From positions 20,613,870 through 20,677,869 of the forward strand of contig NC_088712.1 in assembly GCF_963576615.1 (NCBI RefSeq): DNA of 64,000 nt, in the 5' to 3' direction. Positions 26,601 to 39,380 of this stretch are shown here, in pieces. Below the pieces are notes generated by a model. It saw only the letters and a list, made by a program, of their open reading frames with translations, was not told where the DNA came from and made no database searches. Numbering within the stretch: position 1 is the stretch's first letter; each line of letters begins with the position of its first letter. Made by a program: the position numbers and the translations under genes. The stretch comes from Watersipora subatra. Lineage: Eukaryota; Bryozoa; Gymnolaemata; Cheilostomatida; Watersiporidae.

Positions 26601-27297
26601 GAAGTAAAATATATTCATATAAATTATATCAGTATAGTTTTGATTGTTTGAATAAAAAGTCAACTAAGTGTGTGAGAACAGCATATTCATTATTATCCGC
26701 AACATTTCAATCTCAATACAAATACACATAATACATCTTTGAAAAAATACTGATGAATGCTCTGATTATCGTTATATGTTCTGGCATTTTCTCTAGTAAC
26801 ACCTGCCATTACTATTCATAGTTTAACTGATGGGTTCTATAGTGAGTGCTAGTAAATATAGTAGCTGAAATTGTAGCCTTATAACAGCAGCCTTATTGGC
26901 CAAAAGGTACCTAAAAAGATATTTTAATTATGCTATCCCTTTTTATGAATATAATATTTGTTATTAATTCGTAGTTTAGGTATTAGCTAAATGAATTAGC
27001 AAAAAATGGTAAAGCATGGGAAATTATAGATGTTTGATGTATGAATATTCTAAAACAGCCTTTATACTTCGTTTTAAATGTATTTTTTGCAACTTTTTTC
27101 ATATATTTGTTCTAGTTATATTTACAGGAATAATAAAAATCTAACAACATTACTGCATAAGCTATATAAAACAAGCCTAAGTAGCTGAAAATAGTACCTA
27201 AAATTTTAGAGCAAACATAGATGAGTTGATCTTGATATAATAAAACTTTGACTTAAAACTGTGCAAGGCTTTTAAAGAATATTACATCTTTTTTTAA
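23640..27297. other. Intergenic stretch between divergent FREP loci, nothing recognised
   Basis: No long frame, exon-like segment, TIR or tandem repeat was found by eye. A first-exon homologue for the FREP pseudogene would be expected here or upstream of it, but none was recognised, so the signal-peptide exon is either lost or too diverged. Confidence 0.5.
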
Positions 27298-27462
27298 GAT
27301 ACGGTCTCTATCTCAAGAGGCCTCCTTTGTTGTACCGCAAAGATAACATTTATTGTGCCACTGGGTGTTGCAGGAACTGAACTGTGTGAGAGTTACCCTT
27401 CATATGTTGGAAAGCATGAAAGCGTGATTAGCTGTACCATAGTTCATGCTGAGCAGATATAG
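27298..27462 (+). pseudogene. FREP pseudogene: decayed PAN-like exon
   Basis: It aligns with exon 2 of the intact gene (54018-54181) over its whole length: TVSISRGLLCC versus TVSLSKCLLRC, and ELCESYPSYVGKHESV versus ETCENYPSTVGNQANM. The frame is open until a TAG replaces the terminal Trp codon. At least two of the five cysteines are gone (first Cys to Gly, third to a hydrophobic residue). The acceptor TTTTTTAG has become TTTTTTAAG shifted against the exon, and the donor is missing. Confidence 0.75.
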
Positions 27463-27871
27463 TTAAGGCAATGTTGCTGTTATAATAGAGGTTGTTTGTG
27501 ACCGAATAAGCATCACAATAGGAAACGCATAGTTCAATCATTTATTAATCACTGTTAATTAACTGCTGACCTCTGATAGGTCAGTTTGGTGAAAGCTCTG
27601 TGACTGACTGAAATTTTCAATTTTTTTTGTTTTTTCTGTAAAACATTTTTGGGGAACTTTAGATTTTGTTCTGGTTGATTAGGTATCTAAAATGAAACTA
27701 TCTTTGCATTAATCTAATTGAATAAATCCTAAAACCGAAACTACATTCACATAGGAGCTGTTGTTATTTCTGAATAGATGTTTTTTGTAGTAGTCATAAT
27801 CGGTATGCTATAGTGAAAACAGTAACTCCTAATGCTATGGGAAAAATTATGTAAGATCAGTACCAGTCAAT

Positions 27872-27980
<109 letters not shown>

Positions 27981-28830
27981 CCCTTGTGTATACTTTTAAA
28001 TATGTTTTATTACCAACTATGGAATTAATAGAACCGATGGCTAACCAGTTAGGTGGTGCATGTGTGTGTGCGTGAGCGTGTGTGCGTGTGTGCGTGTGGG
28101 TGTATGTTGTGATCAGCTACAACTAGCAAACTTTAAGCATAAGCTGGTTATTCCCAGAACCACCTACATTGAACCTTCTATGCCAAATAATGACACAACA
28201 AAAATACTGCTTTCAAGTCATGAGGAATAACTTTGCTGTAATTTAAAGTCTTATAACACCTTATGATAACTTGCTATGGCAGTATTAAATTTTTATAACA
28301 CTTCATGATAACCTTATATGATGACATTAAAAATTTCTGCTAACCTGTGCTATAACAAAAATTGCAATTATTAAAATAATGGTGAGCAAGGCAATAAAAA
28401 AGAAAAAACATTCATATTTCAAATTGAGGGGCAGCAAACAATTTTGCTGGCTTGTCAAAAGTGTTAAAACTGATGTCTCTTAGCAATATTATTGAGCAGA
28501 GAAAAATTCACTTTGAAAAACTCAACTCCTAAACAGAAGCTTACATTGAGATTCCTTTTTTATGCAAATACACAAGAAATGTAAGTTAAACACCTTTACA
28601 GACTGTGTACGCAAGGAACATCAGCTTCCTCATCGTAAACCAGCAAACAAATTGACGAAACATTTTCTCTTTTCGTTATGCTGGCTGAACTTTGCTACTG
28701 TGCTGCACTGGCAGCCTAGGAGGAGTGATATGTACAAATAAGGTTAAGAATTGTCAGCTACTTGCTCTATGGTCTTAATATGGTTATTTCTGCAGGTTAG
28801 GCTATTACATAAATTAATGACATTTGAGTT

Positions 28831-29488
28831 TTAACCCTTCACAGCCATCCATGTACAATTTTAGCTTTTGGTCTATTGCCAGCCGTTTTACTAAAGTAGT
28901 CTATTTTGCTGCAGGAGATGTATACATTGTTTGTGTCAGACTGACCCTCTATCTGAAACATTTTTTAATATATATATGTTAGCAACATGTTAACAAACAG
29001 TTATAAAAAAATGTCAATGTATCTATATTGTTCGTGTTACTGAAGCTATGTGAGACTACAACCGGTACAAAACTATACCCATCTGCTACAATGTTCGTTA
29101 TTCTTACAGCACTCTTACTTTTGCCACAATCACAGTCAGTGAGTTCACTTTCATTGCATAAACAGTTATTTAGTTCTGAACTGGCTATAATGCCATCAAA
29201 GTTCTTTGTTTCCTAAATTGGTAGGTTTTTATGAAAGCCATAATAACACTAATAGTTTGAACATCAGAAAGAGAAAACATGTGTTTTTGTGTTGGAAATT
29301 TCCAAACAAAGATTAAAAACTGCTTTACAAAGTTAGGCTAATTTTATGAAAAGAATTCAGAAAACACTGTCAATACAATAAAAATACTAAAGATCGTTGT
29401 TTACATTGTCAACGAATAATAAAATTAGGTTACTTTACAGTTTCTTGGAAATTTCGCAAAATTGCTCATGCGGCAGTAAAAGGGCTAA
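28831..29488 (+). mobile_element. piggyBac-like MITE, copy 1
   Basis: The left end reads TTAACCCTTCACAGCCATCC. The right end, reverse-complemented, reads TTAGCCCTTTTACTGCCGCA. This gives inverted repeats of the form TTAA-CCCTTTTACTGCC, with a TTAA-type target site as in piggyBac elements. Length is about 658 bp and no transposase is encoded. Homologous copies lie at 31882 and, in inverted orientation, at 57801-58495. Confidence 0.75.
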
Positions 29489-29884
29489 TCACAAAAACAA
29501 AAAGGAATCGTACCACAAGTTAGGCAATACTAATATGGAATAAATAGGTACTTAAGGTATATCTTAAAAAGGTGGGTTGTATCGGCTATATTGAGAAGAT
29601 TATTGTGCGTCATCTCCTTGCCTATTGTGATGACTTCGCAATTAAGAAATTTTTTCACAGTCTGATCGGATTGTAAACCTTTAGCTCTCTCAGCACTCAA
29701 TTGAAAAATCAAATGTTAGGTGATCCAGTGTCTCTGAGAGCCATTCCATTACTGCTTTTGAGCAGCAGTGTAGTGCTTACAATAATCTATCAAAAATTTG
29801 AACAAGACCCTCCATGCTCATTTTAGGATAGCAAATCTCGAAAAATGATAAGATAGATGCTGTATGCTTATACTGTATGTATAG

Positions 29885-30970
29885 ATGGCTTCGAACAATG
29901 CGATGAAAGCGGAAGTGTCGGAAGCTGGGGATACTCACCGAAGTGATAATGAAAAGTCTCTGCCGGCCTTTGAAGAGACGACACCGTTTACTACAGAGTC
30001 AGTACCAGTCTCCAGTGCTACCTCAATGATTCAATCTGAGACCATGGAGGTTGCTGAGGATGTAGAGAGAGGGGGAACAACCCAAAAGGAAGGAGCAACT
30101 ATGAAAACTCCAAGCTTGAAGATTAAGAGACTATACAACAAGGAGGTAGATTCTCTTATCCAGAGAGCAAAGGGATTTCGGGGATGTGACCTGTGCTCCT
30201 TTGTGGGAGACGTCAAGCAGGTGGCTGTACATGTTCGACAGCATTACACCAGGTTCTTTTGCCTCTGTGGTTATTCGGCATCCACCAAGAACTCTATATT
30301 TGGGCATGTGCTCAAATTAATGAAAGCTGATGATCATCTCCACAAGCATGTGCTGACCTGCTATGAGTCAAACAAATGCAATTTTGCTTGGTTTCTAAAA
30401 GAGCATAATTTGCCCGCAGATACTCCTTATGGAAAGCTTAAGAAGTGTGACAGAAGCACCAAGATTCTTTCTCCCGCTCTGACTTCCGCTCCAGCTGTTG
30501 CTATGTTTACATCTGCTCTTCTCGCCTCCTCTTCATTTCGAAGTCAAGATATTAGGATCAGAAAAACACCGAGCAAGATTGCCGAGGATGTCACAGAAAT
30601 TAGGCAACATAGAGCGCAACAAAGTAAGCCCAAGCCTAAAGCTGATTTAAGAGATTTTCTCAACAATCAGAAAGCCCTGAGATGGGAGAGCAAGAGGAGA
30701 GAATATCATTCTTACCCCACGAAGAGAGTCCCCACTGATAAAGCTCCTTCCGAATCCTTCCCCCAACCCACAGTGTCCGATTTTCAAAGGTAACTCCAGC
30801 AGGTTACGAGAGAGAGGGACGAGATCACCGAGAAATACGAGCTGCTGAACTTTAAATATGGGGAAACCCTGAGAACCCTCCAAAAAGTCAAGCAGCACAT
30901 TGATCAATCTGTGGTAAGCAACAAGCAGCTGTTAATGGCTCAAGCTGCACTTGACTGCAGTCTAGGTTAG
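29885..30970 (+). CDS. Cys/His-rich, coiled-coil ORF of a second LTR element, one in-frame stop
   Basis: ATG at 29885 opens 302 codons to TAA at 30791-30793. The same frame then continues without a break to TAG at 30968-30970. Residues 1-85 are acidic and Ser/Thr-rich. Residues about 95-185 hold the conserved block: GCDLCSFVGD, VAVHVRQHYTRFFCLCGYS, IFGHVLKL, DDHLHKHVLTC and FAWFLKEHNLP. Residues 230-302 are basic. The part after the stop (VTRERDEITEKYELL...) is a predicted coiled coil. The block matches that of the ORF at 2-1123 in spacing and residues. Read-through of the TAA is possible, and so is simple decay. A polypurine tract and LTR start follow at 31120-31132. Function unknown: a metal-binding, possibly nucleic-acid-binding, element protein. 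Confidence 0.6.
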
Positions 30971-31131
30971 TGAAGAAACTTGCCCTGTTGAATCTTCTTC
31001 GTAGCGATAACGTTACGTCAGATTTACAGTAATAGTTCTCCCAGCCTTCATCATACCTCACCATGAAATCTACTCGATCGATGTAGCATTTTAATCTTTC
31101 ATATATCTGAGCTACATCTAGGGGTGGAGAA

Positions 31132-31660
31132 TGTGGTGAAATTACGTGGTCAGGCTATGCATTAGCGAGTCATTAATATAACGCTGTTTGTCAAGCGCAG
31201 GTCTTTGCCCTTCCTGATAGTTAGCTTCTCACGGAATTTTGCAAAGTTATTGATAGCCTGTGTTCCACACTTGTTTGTCCATTGTAAGCGATGAGGTTAC
31301 CATTTTTCTTTATGAATACCGGCTCATAAAAGAGCTAAGGTTAGGGTAACTAGAAGATTGCTAGCTTTTCTTCTTTGTTGGAAAGCCGAGGTATTAAAAA
31401 AGGAGAGCGAGAGCTTTTACAAGGATCGACGTGTAATTCAGTTGATTTTCTTTTATGGCAGACTGTAACAGTTAATGTGCTCATTCTTTTTGGTAAAATA
31501 ACATATGTAAAGTTTTCTGAGTACATGTGTCGACAACGTGAGTTTATCTTTTATTGGTGACAAGTGATTATTTATTAGATAATATATTTTGTTGTATTGG
31601 TCTGCACACTGTCTTCTGTTTGTGTACCGCTCGGTCTACTTTGGCACTCAACTAATCACA
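31132..31660 (+). repeat. Candidate 3' LTR of the second element
   Basis: The purine run GGGGTGGAGAA touches TGTGGTGAAATTACG at 31132, as in the first element (AGGGAAGAGAA/TGTGAAGGAC). A TATA-like CATAAAAG lies at 31325. The right end is uncertain: CA at 31660 fits, but the GC-richer sequence runs on to about 31876, just before a MITE. A matching 5' LTR was not found upstream of 29885, so the element is truncated. Confidence 0.4.
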
Positions 31661-31881
31661 GGTATTACACAGTCACTGACTAAGGCACGCAGTACGCTAA
31701 TACAGCCGTATTTATTTAATCACACTTGATAAGGTCAGACAACTTGTAACAGATCCCACATAGTAGTGCTTGCAAGTGCCATAAGTCGCTATATTAGCGA
31801 GAGGCAAGTGCAAAAGTTCACTATAGTACTATTCGGATGTCTCCCTTCACTCCCACGGCCTCTGTCCATTGTATCAAGTTA

Positions 31882-32530
31882 TTAACCCTTTCACTGCCAT
31901 TCATGTACAAATTTAGCTATCGTCCTATTGCCAGCCATTTTGCCAAAATTTATGGATTTTGCTTCATGATACGTATGCAATTTTTTTCAACTTAAACCTA
32001 CATCTACAACATTTTTATTATATATTTTATTTTTGTACACTTGTTAACAATTATTGCTATAAAAATCAATGTATCTACACTTTGTGCATTGTTAAAACTA
32101 TATGTAGCTACGATCGCCACGAAGCTAAAGCGTTACTCAACAATTTTCTTTATTCCTACACAACTATCAATTTCACCACTATTGAAGTCAGTGCTGCTAC
32201 TTGCATTGTTTGTGTAATTACGAAAATCTGAATCTGAATTAACAATAATGTCATCAACATATGTAATTATCAGTTTTCTAACACGGGCGGTACTTACTAA
32301 AACTTACACAAAAATGTTCGTTTTCAGATTGGTAATTCTCAAACAAAATGTGAAATAGCTTCATTATTTTAGGGTAATTTTATAGAGAAAGCTGATATAT
32401 TCAGCATAAGTAATTCTCTGTTTTCTAACTTGAGAGATACTTACGAAAGCCATAACAACACTAAATAGTTTAAACGTCCGAAGGAAAAAAACGATCGTTA
32501 TAAGTTGGGAATTCCCAAACATGTATGCGT
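31882..32530 (+). mobile_element. piggyBac-like MITE, copy 2 (right end degraded)
   Basis: It starts TTAACCCTTTCACTGCCATT and follows copy 1 along most of its length (shared CCATGTACAA or TCATGTACAA, CCTATTGCCAGCC, ATAAAAATCAATGTATCTAC, CATAACAACACTAA). The right inverted repeat is not clear, so the exact end is open. Confidence 0.65.
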
Positions 32531-32589
32531 TACTATTGGCTGAAAGTAATCACATGAATGGATAATGATTGTTGTTGCTGGGTAGCCGT

Positions 32590-32772
32590 TGGACATTGAT
32601 CGTTTTTGCAAAGAGCTAGTTTATTTTAAGCAGGAATATCTCTGGACCTTGATAATTTTTATTGAAAACTTGTCACAGAGACTAAACTGCGTGACCAGAA
32701 CTATTAAAAGAAGATATATCTAAAATTTTGAGAAAATGTGACACCGACCATTCTTCCGTTGAGGTCTTCAAA
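32590..32772 (-). mobile_element. Truncated copy of the GAAGACCTC-type MITE
   Basis: It is the reverse complement of much of 41236-41498 (GACATTGATC-GTTTTGCAAAGAG, TATCTCTGGACCT, TTTTGAGAAAATGTGA) and ends in the terminal repeat CATTCTTCCGTTGAGGTCTT at 32749-32768. The other end is missing. Confidence 0.65.
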
Positions 32773-33783
32773 TGTTTGTGTTTTTTTTGTTTTGTCGAAA
32801 TCTCCAACGAAAGAAATAACTATTTTTAGAGTAACAAAAGAGTCACCAATGTGTCACCAACAAATTTAAAGTGTTCTTCACTGCATTTAAATAACAAAAA
32901 AGTTATAATTTCAGGAGTGAGCAGTCCTAGTCTACTATCACTTACACTAGACAAGCTGTATCTTTGTTGAAAAATTTTGAACTGGTCAGTCAAAAATCCC
33001 TGCCGGTTCATCTATTTTCAGACTCTGCTTGAGATGAGAGGTAAAAGGACTGTTAGTATAGCATGGAAAGTTTTCTTTGTTTGATTTGCGTCATAAATTG
33101 GTTCAAAATAAGGTTTTAGTGCTACATTATATACTGCAGTCAAAGGTTTTACCACCTTTAATAGTGCCTGTTTATTTTTTTTTTCCAATATTTATTTTTC
33201 TTTTTTTCAATATGTAGCACAAAGGCGACTTTATCATTAGCAAACGATCTGGCCTGTTTTTGGTCGCTAGATACGTACATCTTCTTGACGTCTTTGAACA
33301 GCAAGTTTGTCCCAAAATAGTATTTGACCTTATGAAACTCCCTGTCAGTTTTTTGAAAATTCCAAAGGCATTTGGCCGACTATAAACTTGGTGAGAGGAA
33401 TGCTCTTTTTTAAAGTGGTCTGAACAAATCACCTAGTCAGCTCTATTTTATTATCAAGTAGAAAAATAGTCTGGTTAGCTTTTAGTTTTGACAACCTGAA
33501 TTTCAAAAAACCTGAATTTCAATCTTTTAAACTTATTTTGCTTTGTAATTACATGAAAATATGGATAATGGGCAAGTTAACAATTTTTATTCAGTTACCA
33601 TTTATAGAATCTTATAGATCTTATATAATGAAAGAGACCGACCGGATTAAGTGTCTATAGCAATATAATTAACTGGGGTGGTGCACACCTATAGAATAAA
33701 TTAGCAACCTTGTTACCAACATGTGCCTCAACTGTTTTCTTTAAACCAAGTTCAATATTTATTGATTTGGTAAATTTTGATGG

Positions 33784-34002
33784 ATTGTCAAAATGTGTTT
33801 GACAATGGAGAAAGAAAATTTGGTACAGTTTACGTCCTTCGTCTATACCCTAGCTGGAAGTTGGTCAGAGCTGTTTGCCAGTTTGACAATGATTTGGGTT
33901 AGACACTTATACAAAGAAGACTTGATGATAGTATTGACTTATACAGAGTATGGAGTGGCTATGTTGATAAATTTGGCTACCTTGATAGAAAGTACTGGAT
34001 AA
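33784..34002 (+). pseudogene. FREP pseudogene: fibrinogen exon 4 (unit A)
   Basis: It keeps the full 219-bp length and reads DCQNVFDNGERKFGTVY, then PSWKLVRAVCQFDNDLG, then a stop, then RRLDDSID and FGYLDRKYWI. The stop is TAG in place of the conserved Trp codon of GWT. The donor GT has changed (ATA|AGTAGC), so the exon could not be spliced normally. The rest is co-linear with 58828-59046. Confidence 0.9.
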
Positions 34003-34449
34003 GTAGCTAGGACTAAATCAACTGTCAAAAGTTATACAATGATGAGCTAATTAAGTGTTGGATAATGGGAGGAATAAAAGTGACAGGTTTATTCTGATTT
34101 TCTGGTTTAAATAAGATCAACTTTAATTCGTAACCCTAATGTATTTCATAAAATTCTATATTATCCACGTCAGTGAAAAAATCTCTTTAGTGGTTTTGTC
34201 TGGTGGGTTTGATTCCTCTACTCCATTTCTTTGTAATCTGGTTTTCTAAGCATGGGAAAAGTTTTAAGTGTTTCCAATATAAGATGCAGCAATACTCCAT
34301 CTTATTTATAATTCCAAAGCAGATATTAGTGATTATTACAAATTTGTTTTTATGCTATCAAACTTGTTTGCTGTTTCTGACTTTCATGGGGTATCTAACA
34401 TGCTCTGATAAATATTTGATCTCTATATCTACCATTTTATCCATGATAG

Positions 34450-34586
34450 GTTTTGATGCCATTTACTATCCTACAAGAACTAACAAGAAACTGAGTGTCT
34501 ACCTGGAAGCACATGATGGTGGTAGTAGAGCTGCTAACTACTCCACCATCTGCATTGATCATGCTGATTTTGATTACACTATTCAT
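34450..34586 (+). pseudogene. FREP pseudogene: fibrinogen exon 5 (unit A), still open
   Basis: It keeps the exact 137-bp length, a good acceptor (TCCATGATAG) and a good donor (GTATGT). It reads GFDAIYYPTRTNKKLSVYLE without stops. It is the best-preserved exon of the broken copy. Confidence 0.88.
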
Positions 34587-35077
34587 GTATGTATGCATAA
34601 TAAAATCTCGTACTATGTAAATATCATCATACTAGGGGATTGCCTGTTCTTGTACCGGTAATAAAAAGGTTTGCACAACGACTCAACATTTATTTGTCAA
34701 TTGACTTTAAAATTAATGTGTTTGTTTATTTACGTGTGCGCTATAAGTTTGATCATGCCTATGTTTTATATAGGGGTATTATGAGGAGGTTTTTTTAGTA
34801 ATTGTCTTTTAGTAGGATTGTTAAATCTAAAAACAGAGGTACTTTAACTAATATAATTAAGATTTACAGGTCTAGTATGTATTAATCAATTAATCCTTTA
34901 AGTTGCATGAACCTTATGAGGCCAAATGGTTCTGATTGTTGCCACTTGATCAGGCAGTTCCAGGTTTGAATCAAATGTGCTCCAGATTTTGTATTGCTCA
35001 ATTTCATTCACAATAACTCGATATACATTGAAATGTGACACACTGTGACTTATATATAGAATTGCAAGAGCTTTATT

Positions 35078-35335
35078 GCTGAAATATTATTGTCCTTTTT
35101 GTCAAGCTTTTCACAGCTTAATTCTAGTATAATGTAATTATAGCTTTTTGGTTTATGTGGCTTTTTTTGTTTTTTTAGCTTGGCTAACCAGCTGTTGATA
35201 ATACTTGTTATGGTGTGATTAAAAAGTTGGTCACTCCTGTTGTAGCTGTCATGTTAAACTGATATGAAAAATATACTGTCTCAACGTTCGCTATAGTAAT
35301 TTATGTTTCAGCTATAAAACATAAACGAACAACAA
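35078..35335 (+). repeat. Dispersed ~260-bp repeat, copy 2
   Basis: Close match to 11464-11735 in the same orientation. It sits between pseudogene units A and B. Confidence 0.8.
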
Positions 35336-35658
35336 GTTATGGACACAGTTACCAGATTGACTACTGCTTCACTCTTTGTTGGAAAACTGGATTATTTAGT
35401 TGCAAAGACTATATTATACTCATTTATTTTCAAGTAGAAAAATAGTCTGGTTGGCTTTTGGTCTCCACAATCAGCTGCCTTCAGCAAACCATAGTCATAG
35501 CTATGGTGTGACGAAGTACTCTGCGCAGAGCTCACGGCACCCCAAATATTTGTAATGCACTTTTCTTGGTTAATTATTTTTGAATTTTGATGCAAAATAT
35601 AAGATAGAACATGCCTTTTTGTGCTTATAACAATCAATTATTCATATTATGTTTTCAG

Positions 35659-35713
35659 GACTGTTGTAGTTAGAGCAGTGTTTCTATACAAATTCAGACC
35701 AGGATATTTAAAG
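35659..35713 (+). pseudogene. FREP pseudogene: short linker exon 3 (unit B)
   Basis: It matches 56664-56718 of the intact gene with the acceptor kept (TTTTCAG|GACTGTTG). The Trp codon is now TAG (DCCS-stop-SS) and the donor GT has become AT. Confidence 0.8.
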
Positions 35714-37166
35714 ATATGAAATATTTATTAATTACTTCTCTTTACTTCGACAGTATTTAATTGATCACAGTCGATGTTTACGTTTTTATGAAGTTCATTG
35801 TAAGGTATGAACATACAGCTAAAATTTTTACTTTAAAACAATTTGTTAGCAATCATTTTAAGCTCACCTAATAATTTGCCATTTTAAAAAAAAGATAATA
35901 AAAACCACAAAAGCTACCATAATAGATATAACATAGCTTTGTGTGTAAAGATTGCAAGAGAAACTTATAAAAATGAATATCTCGAAAACATGGAACCTGT
36001 CGTCTGCAGGTTTCAATACTTTTGGAAAGTGTTTATCTTTTAAATCAACTTCAGATTTTGGTTAAGACTGTACTGGTTTTAATTATGTATATTTATGGTC
36101 TGCCTTCATTATTGTTGTTTTGACTGAATAGAAAAGCTCAGACACATTTCGGCAATTTGAATTAAATGCAATTTTCTTAAAATGCAGTAAAAGAGTTTGG
36201 AGGTAAAAACGTATCTTATGTGCCTGAGCTTAAGGCAATTAATGCAACAGATCATCTTCATTTAAGCATAGAAAATAGTTAAAATTATCAGATTCAAGTT
36301 TTCTAACCTCTGTCTCATTTTAGACGAGGAAAATCAAAATTTGGAGATATCCGTTAATATATTTTTCATTGCAAACGAGCAGTTCAAAATTACTTTCTTT
36401 AAAAACCTGAATTTCAATCTTTTAAACTTATTTTGCTTTGTAATTACATGAAAATATGGATAATGGGCAAGTTAACAATTTTTATTCAGTTACCATTTAT
36501 AGAATCTTATAGATCTTATATAATGAAAGAGACAGGATGAAGTGTCTATAACTATATAATTAACTGGTGTGGTGCACACCTATAGAATAAATTAGAAACC
36601 TAATTAACAACATGTGCCTCAACAGTTTTCTCTAAACAAAGTTCAATTTTTATTGACTTTTCAAAATTTAATAAAATTTCAAAATATGTTTGACATTTAG
36701 ATTTAAGTTTTTATTTTTTTGGTTTGAATCGTTAACTCATTTTCATAACGTTCTATATTCCTATCTATGATGAAAGACTAATCAAAAGTTGGATAATCGA
36801 AAAAAGAAAGCAACAGGTTTATTTTGGTTTTTTGGTTTAAATAAGGTCAACGTTAAATCGTTGACCCTATTTCATAACATTCTATATTAGCAATGTCCGT
36901 GGAAAAAATCTCTAGTAATTTGTATGGTGGGTTCCATTCCTTTAATGCATTTCCTTGTAATCAGGTTTTCTAAGCATGGGAAAAGTTTCAAGTGTGGCTG
37001 ATATAGGATGCAGCAACATTATATTTACAATTCCCAGACATATATTAGCGTTTGTTCAAAATCTGTTTTATGCTATCAAACTTTTTTGCTGTTTCTCACT
37101 TCCATTGGATACCTAACATGCTATAATAAATCTTTGACTTTTACAATCAATGATTTTTTATGTTAT

Positions 37167-37303
37167 GTTTAGACCCCATTTACTATTTTACAAGAACTAA
37201 CAAGAAACTGAGTGTTTACCTGGAAGCACACGATGGTGGTAGTAGAGCTGTTAACTACTCCACCTTCTACATAGATCATGTTGATTTTGATTACAGAAAT
37301 CAT
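37167..37303 (+). pseudogene. FREP pseudogene: fibrinogen exon 5 (unit B)
   Basis: 137 bp and open (LDPIYYFTRTNKKLSVYLEA), with the donor GTATGT kept, but the acceptor AG has become AT. It is very close to the unit A exon. Confidence 0.85.
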
Positions 37304-38149
37304 GTATGTATGAATAAGTAAAGCTGACTCTATGTAAATATCATCATACTAGGGGATTGCCTGTTCTTGCACCGGTAATAAAAAGGTTTGCACCACAAAT
37401 CAACATTTTTTTGCCAATGGATTTTAAAATTAATGAAGTTGTTTATTTTTGTGTGTGTTATAATTTTGATCATGCTCATGTTCTATATTTGGGTATTCTG
37501 AGGAGTTTTTTTTGCTAATTGTCTTGTAGTCCTCGATTGTTAAATCGATGAACAGAGGTACTTCACAGAGGTATATCATTAAGATTAACAGGTCTAATAG
37601 GTATTAGTTGATTAATCCTTTAAATTGCATGAACTTTATGTGAATTAACAGGTCAAATTGTTGCCATTGTTGTCAGGCAATTTTGGGTTCGAATCAAATT
37701 TGCTCGTTTTTTCATTGTTAATTTTAGTTCTCAATAGCTGGCTATACACCGACACGTGACACACTGTGCCCTATATATACTTACTAGGTGCGTTACCCGT
37801 CTACAGGAGCAGATTCACGGGCAGCATAAGGTTTATTGAGAGTTGTCTTTCATACGGTAAAACAACTCCAAATATGCAGTCTACTGAAATTGTTGCTCTG
37901 AATATGCATACACATATCATGATGTCAATAATGATTGGGAAAAACAAAAAAAGTCTACAATGTGTTTTACAGCTAGATGCGTGTAAAATCTAGTAAATAT
38001 TTTAGATTCATGTGTCTAGATTCATGCATCCGTTCATACCCGTCTATGGCCTGGCCCGTCATACCCGTCCATGGCCCATCTACCCGCCTTGGCTGACCAG
38101 TCTATACCCGCCTCGCAGTTGACTATCGCGCTTTTGCATTCGCCTCGCC

Positions 38150-38430
38150 ATCAATCGCCTTGCAATCATCCGGCCCGCATCTGCCTCGCAATCAATAGCC
38201 TCGCACTCAATCGCTTTGCAGTCAATTGCTTCGCACTCAATCGCTTCGCAATTAATCGCCTCGCACTCGCAACTAATCGCCTCGCAACCAATCGCCTCAC
38301 ACTTGCAATCAATCGCCTCACACTCGCAATCAATCGCCTCGCACTCGCAATCAATCGCCTCGCAATCAATCACCTCGCAATCAATCGCCTAGCACTCAAT
38401 CGCTTCGCAATCAATCGCCTCGCACCCGCC
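38150..38430. repeat. CAATCGCCTCGCA minisatellite inside the Helitron
   Basis: About 20 units of 13-20 bp built from TCGCAATCAATCGCC and CTCGCACTCAATCGC. The repetitive frames on both strands ([13 protein letters not shown] on +, [15 protein letters not shown] on -) come from the repeat and are not evidence of a protein. Confidence 0.9.
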
Positions 38431-39233
38431 AACTCATCCGAAAAGCCGCGCCTGGAACACTCGCTGCACTCGGGGCAAAAAAGGTCTTTCGCACATCCCC
38501 GAGTGACGCAACAGCCTCAAACCGCTAGCTGCATAACCCGTCCACAGGAACAGATTCATGTACAGCAAGAGGTTTATTGAGAGTTGTCTTTTACATTGTA
38601 AAACAACTCAAAATATGCAGTTTACTGAATTTTTTTGCCTTGATCGCATTACGAATACACATAGCAGTCATATAGGTCAATAATGTAGGGGAGAACAATG
38701 TAAATCTGCCATACGTTTTACAGCTAGTCTACAATGCATCAGTCTCAAACCACTCAAATCGGAGTAGCCCTATTTGTGTACAGAGAACTGATAATGAAAT
38801 TGACATTGCTAGGCAAACTGAAGTTCTTCAAACTGGCAGTATTGAAAAGTTTGGCATCTTTTAAAAAATTATACAAAATATTTTGCTATCGCCAGCATTT
38901 ATTGAATGGAGACTTCTACATTCTTAAAACACTAATCATAGCTCACCAGTTTTTTGTCTATAGCCTGTGTTTTGACATGGTATATACAAACAGTAATGAG
39001 GTTGTGTCAATAAAATTTATAAGTATAACAGCACAGACAGTATGATGTCAAGGCAGATACAGCATTAGCACTTAACGATAGTAGAACAAAGCGCCGACAT
39101 TATAGCCTTTTTTATGAGATACAATAAGGAAAAGAAATGCATGAAAAGATATATATACTGAAAAATATGTTAGAAAATGCTGCATGTGGTATAGCAGAAC
39201 ATGAAGGGCATAAAACAATAACACAATGTTAGT

Positions 39234-39380
39234 TCAATGCAACACTTGCGGATAGACAACATTTTTAGTTTTTCTGTCGGGCGTATGAAGAAACAGTTTT
39301 CGGCGTGTGCCTACTTTTGAGCAGGCGACGTATAGCTGGTCATGGCTGATGCAGGGTGACAGTAAGTCGATAGCAGCTGC
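39234..39380 (-). pseudogene. C-terminus of a Helitron Pif1-like helicase
   Basis: The minus frame reads IDLLSPCISHDQLYVACSKV, then GTRRKLFLHTPDRKTKNVVY and PQVLH before TGA at 39236-39234. This matches the conserved final motif of Helitron RepHel helicases (…HGQLYVA-SRV… ending in VY-EVL). Everything upstream of the motif is lost. Confidence 0.82.

Larger units (their letters stand above)
33445..34990 (+). repeat. FREP pseudogene duplicated unit A
   Basis: It aligns with 35415-37760 (unit B), for example AAACTTATTTTGCTTTGTAA, ATATGGATAATGGGCAAGTT, GGTGTGGTGCACACCTATAG and ACTAGGGGATTGCCTGTTCT. Relative to B it lacks about 930 bp including exon 3, but it keeps exon 4. Confidence 0.8.
35415..37760 (+). 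repeat. FREP pseudogene duplicated unit B
   Basis: Second copy of the exon 3-5 segment. It keeps exon 3 (35659-35713) and exon 5 (37167-37303). Only a few bases of exon 4 remain at about 36680 (CAAAATATGTTTGACA followed by unrelated sequence). Confidence 0.75.

Noticed and set aside
34203..34661. 152-codon frame as an independent gene
   Set aside because: Its only protein-like part is pseudogene exon 5 (34450-34586); the rest is intron sequence.
38071..38580. 169-codon repetitive frame ([13 protein letters not shown]) and its minus-strand counterparts
   Set aside because: Produced by the 13-bp minisatellite inside the Helitron; several frames on both strands stay open for the same reason.
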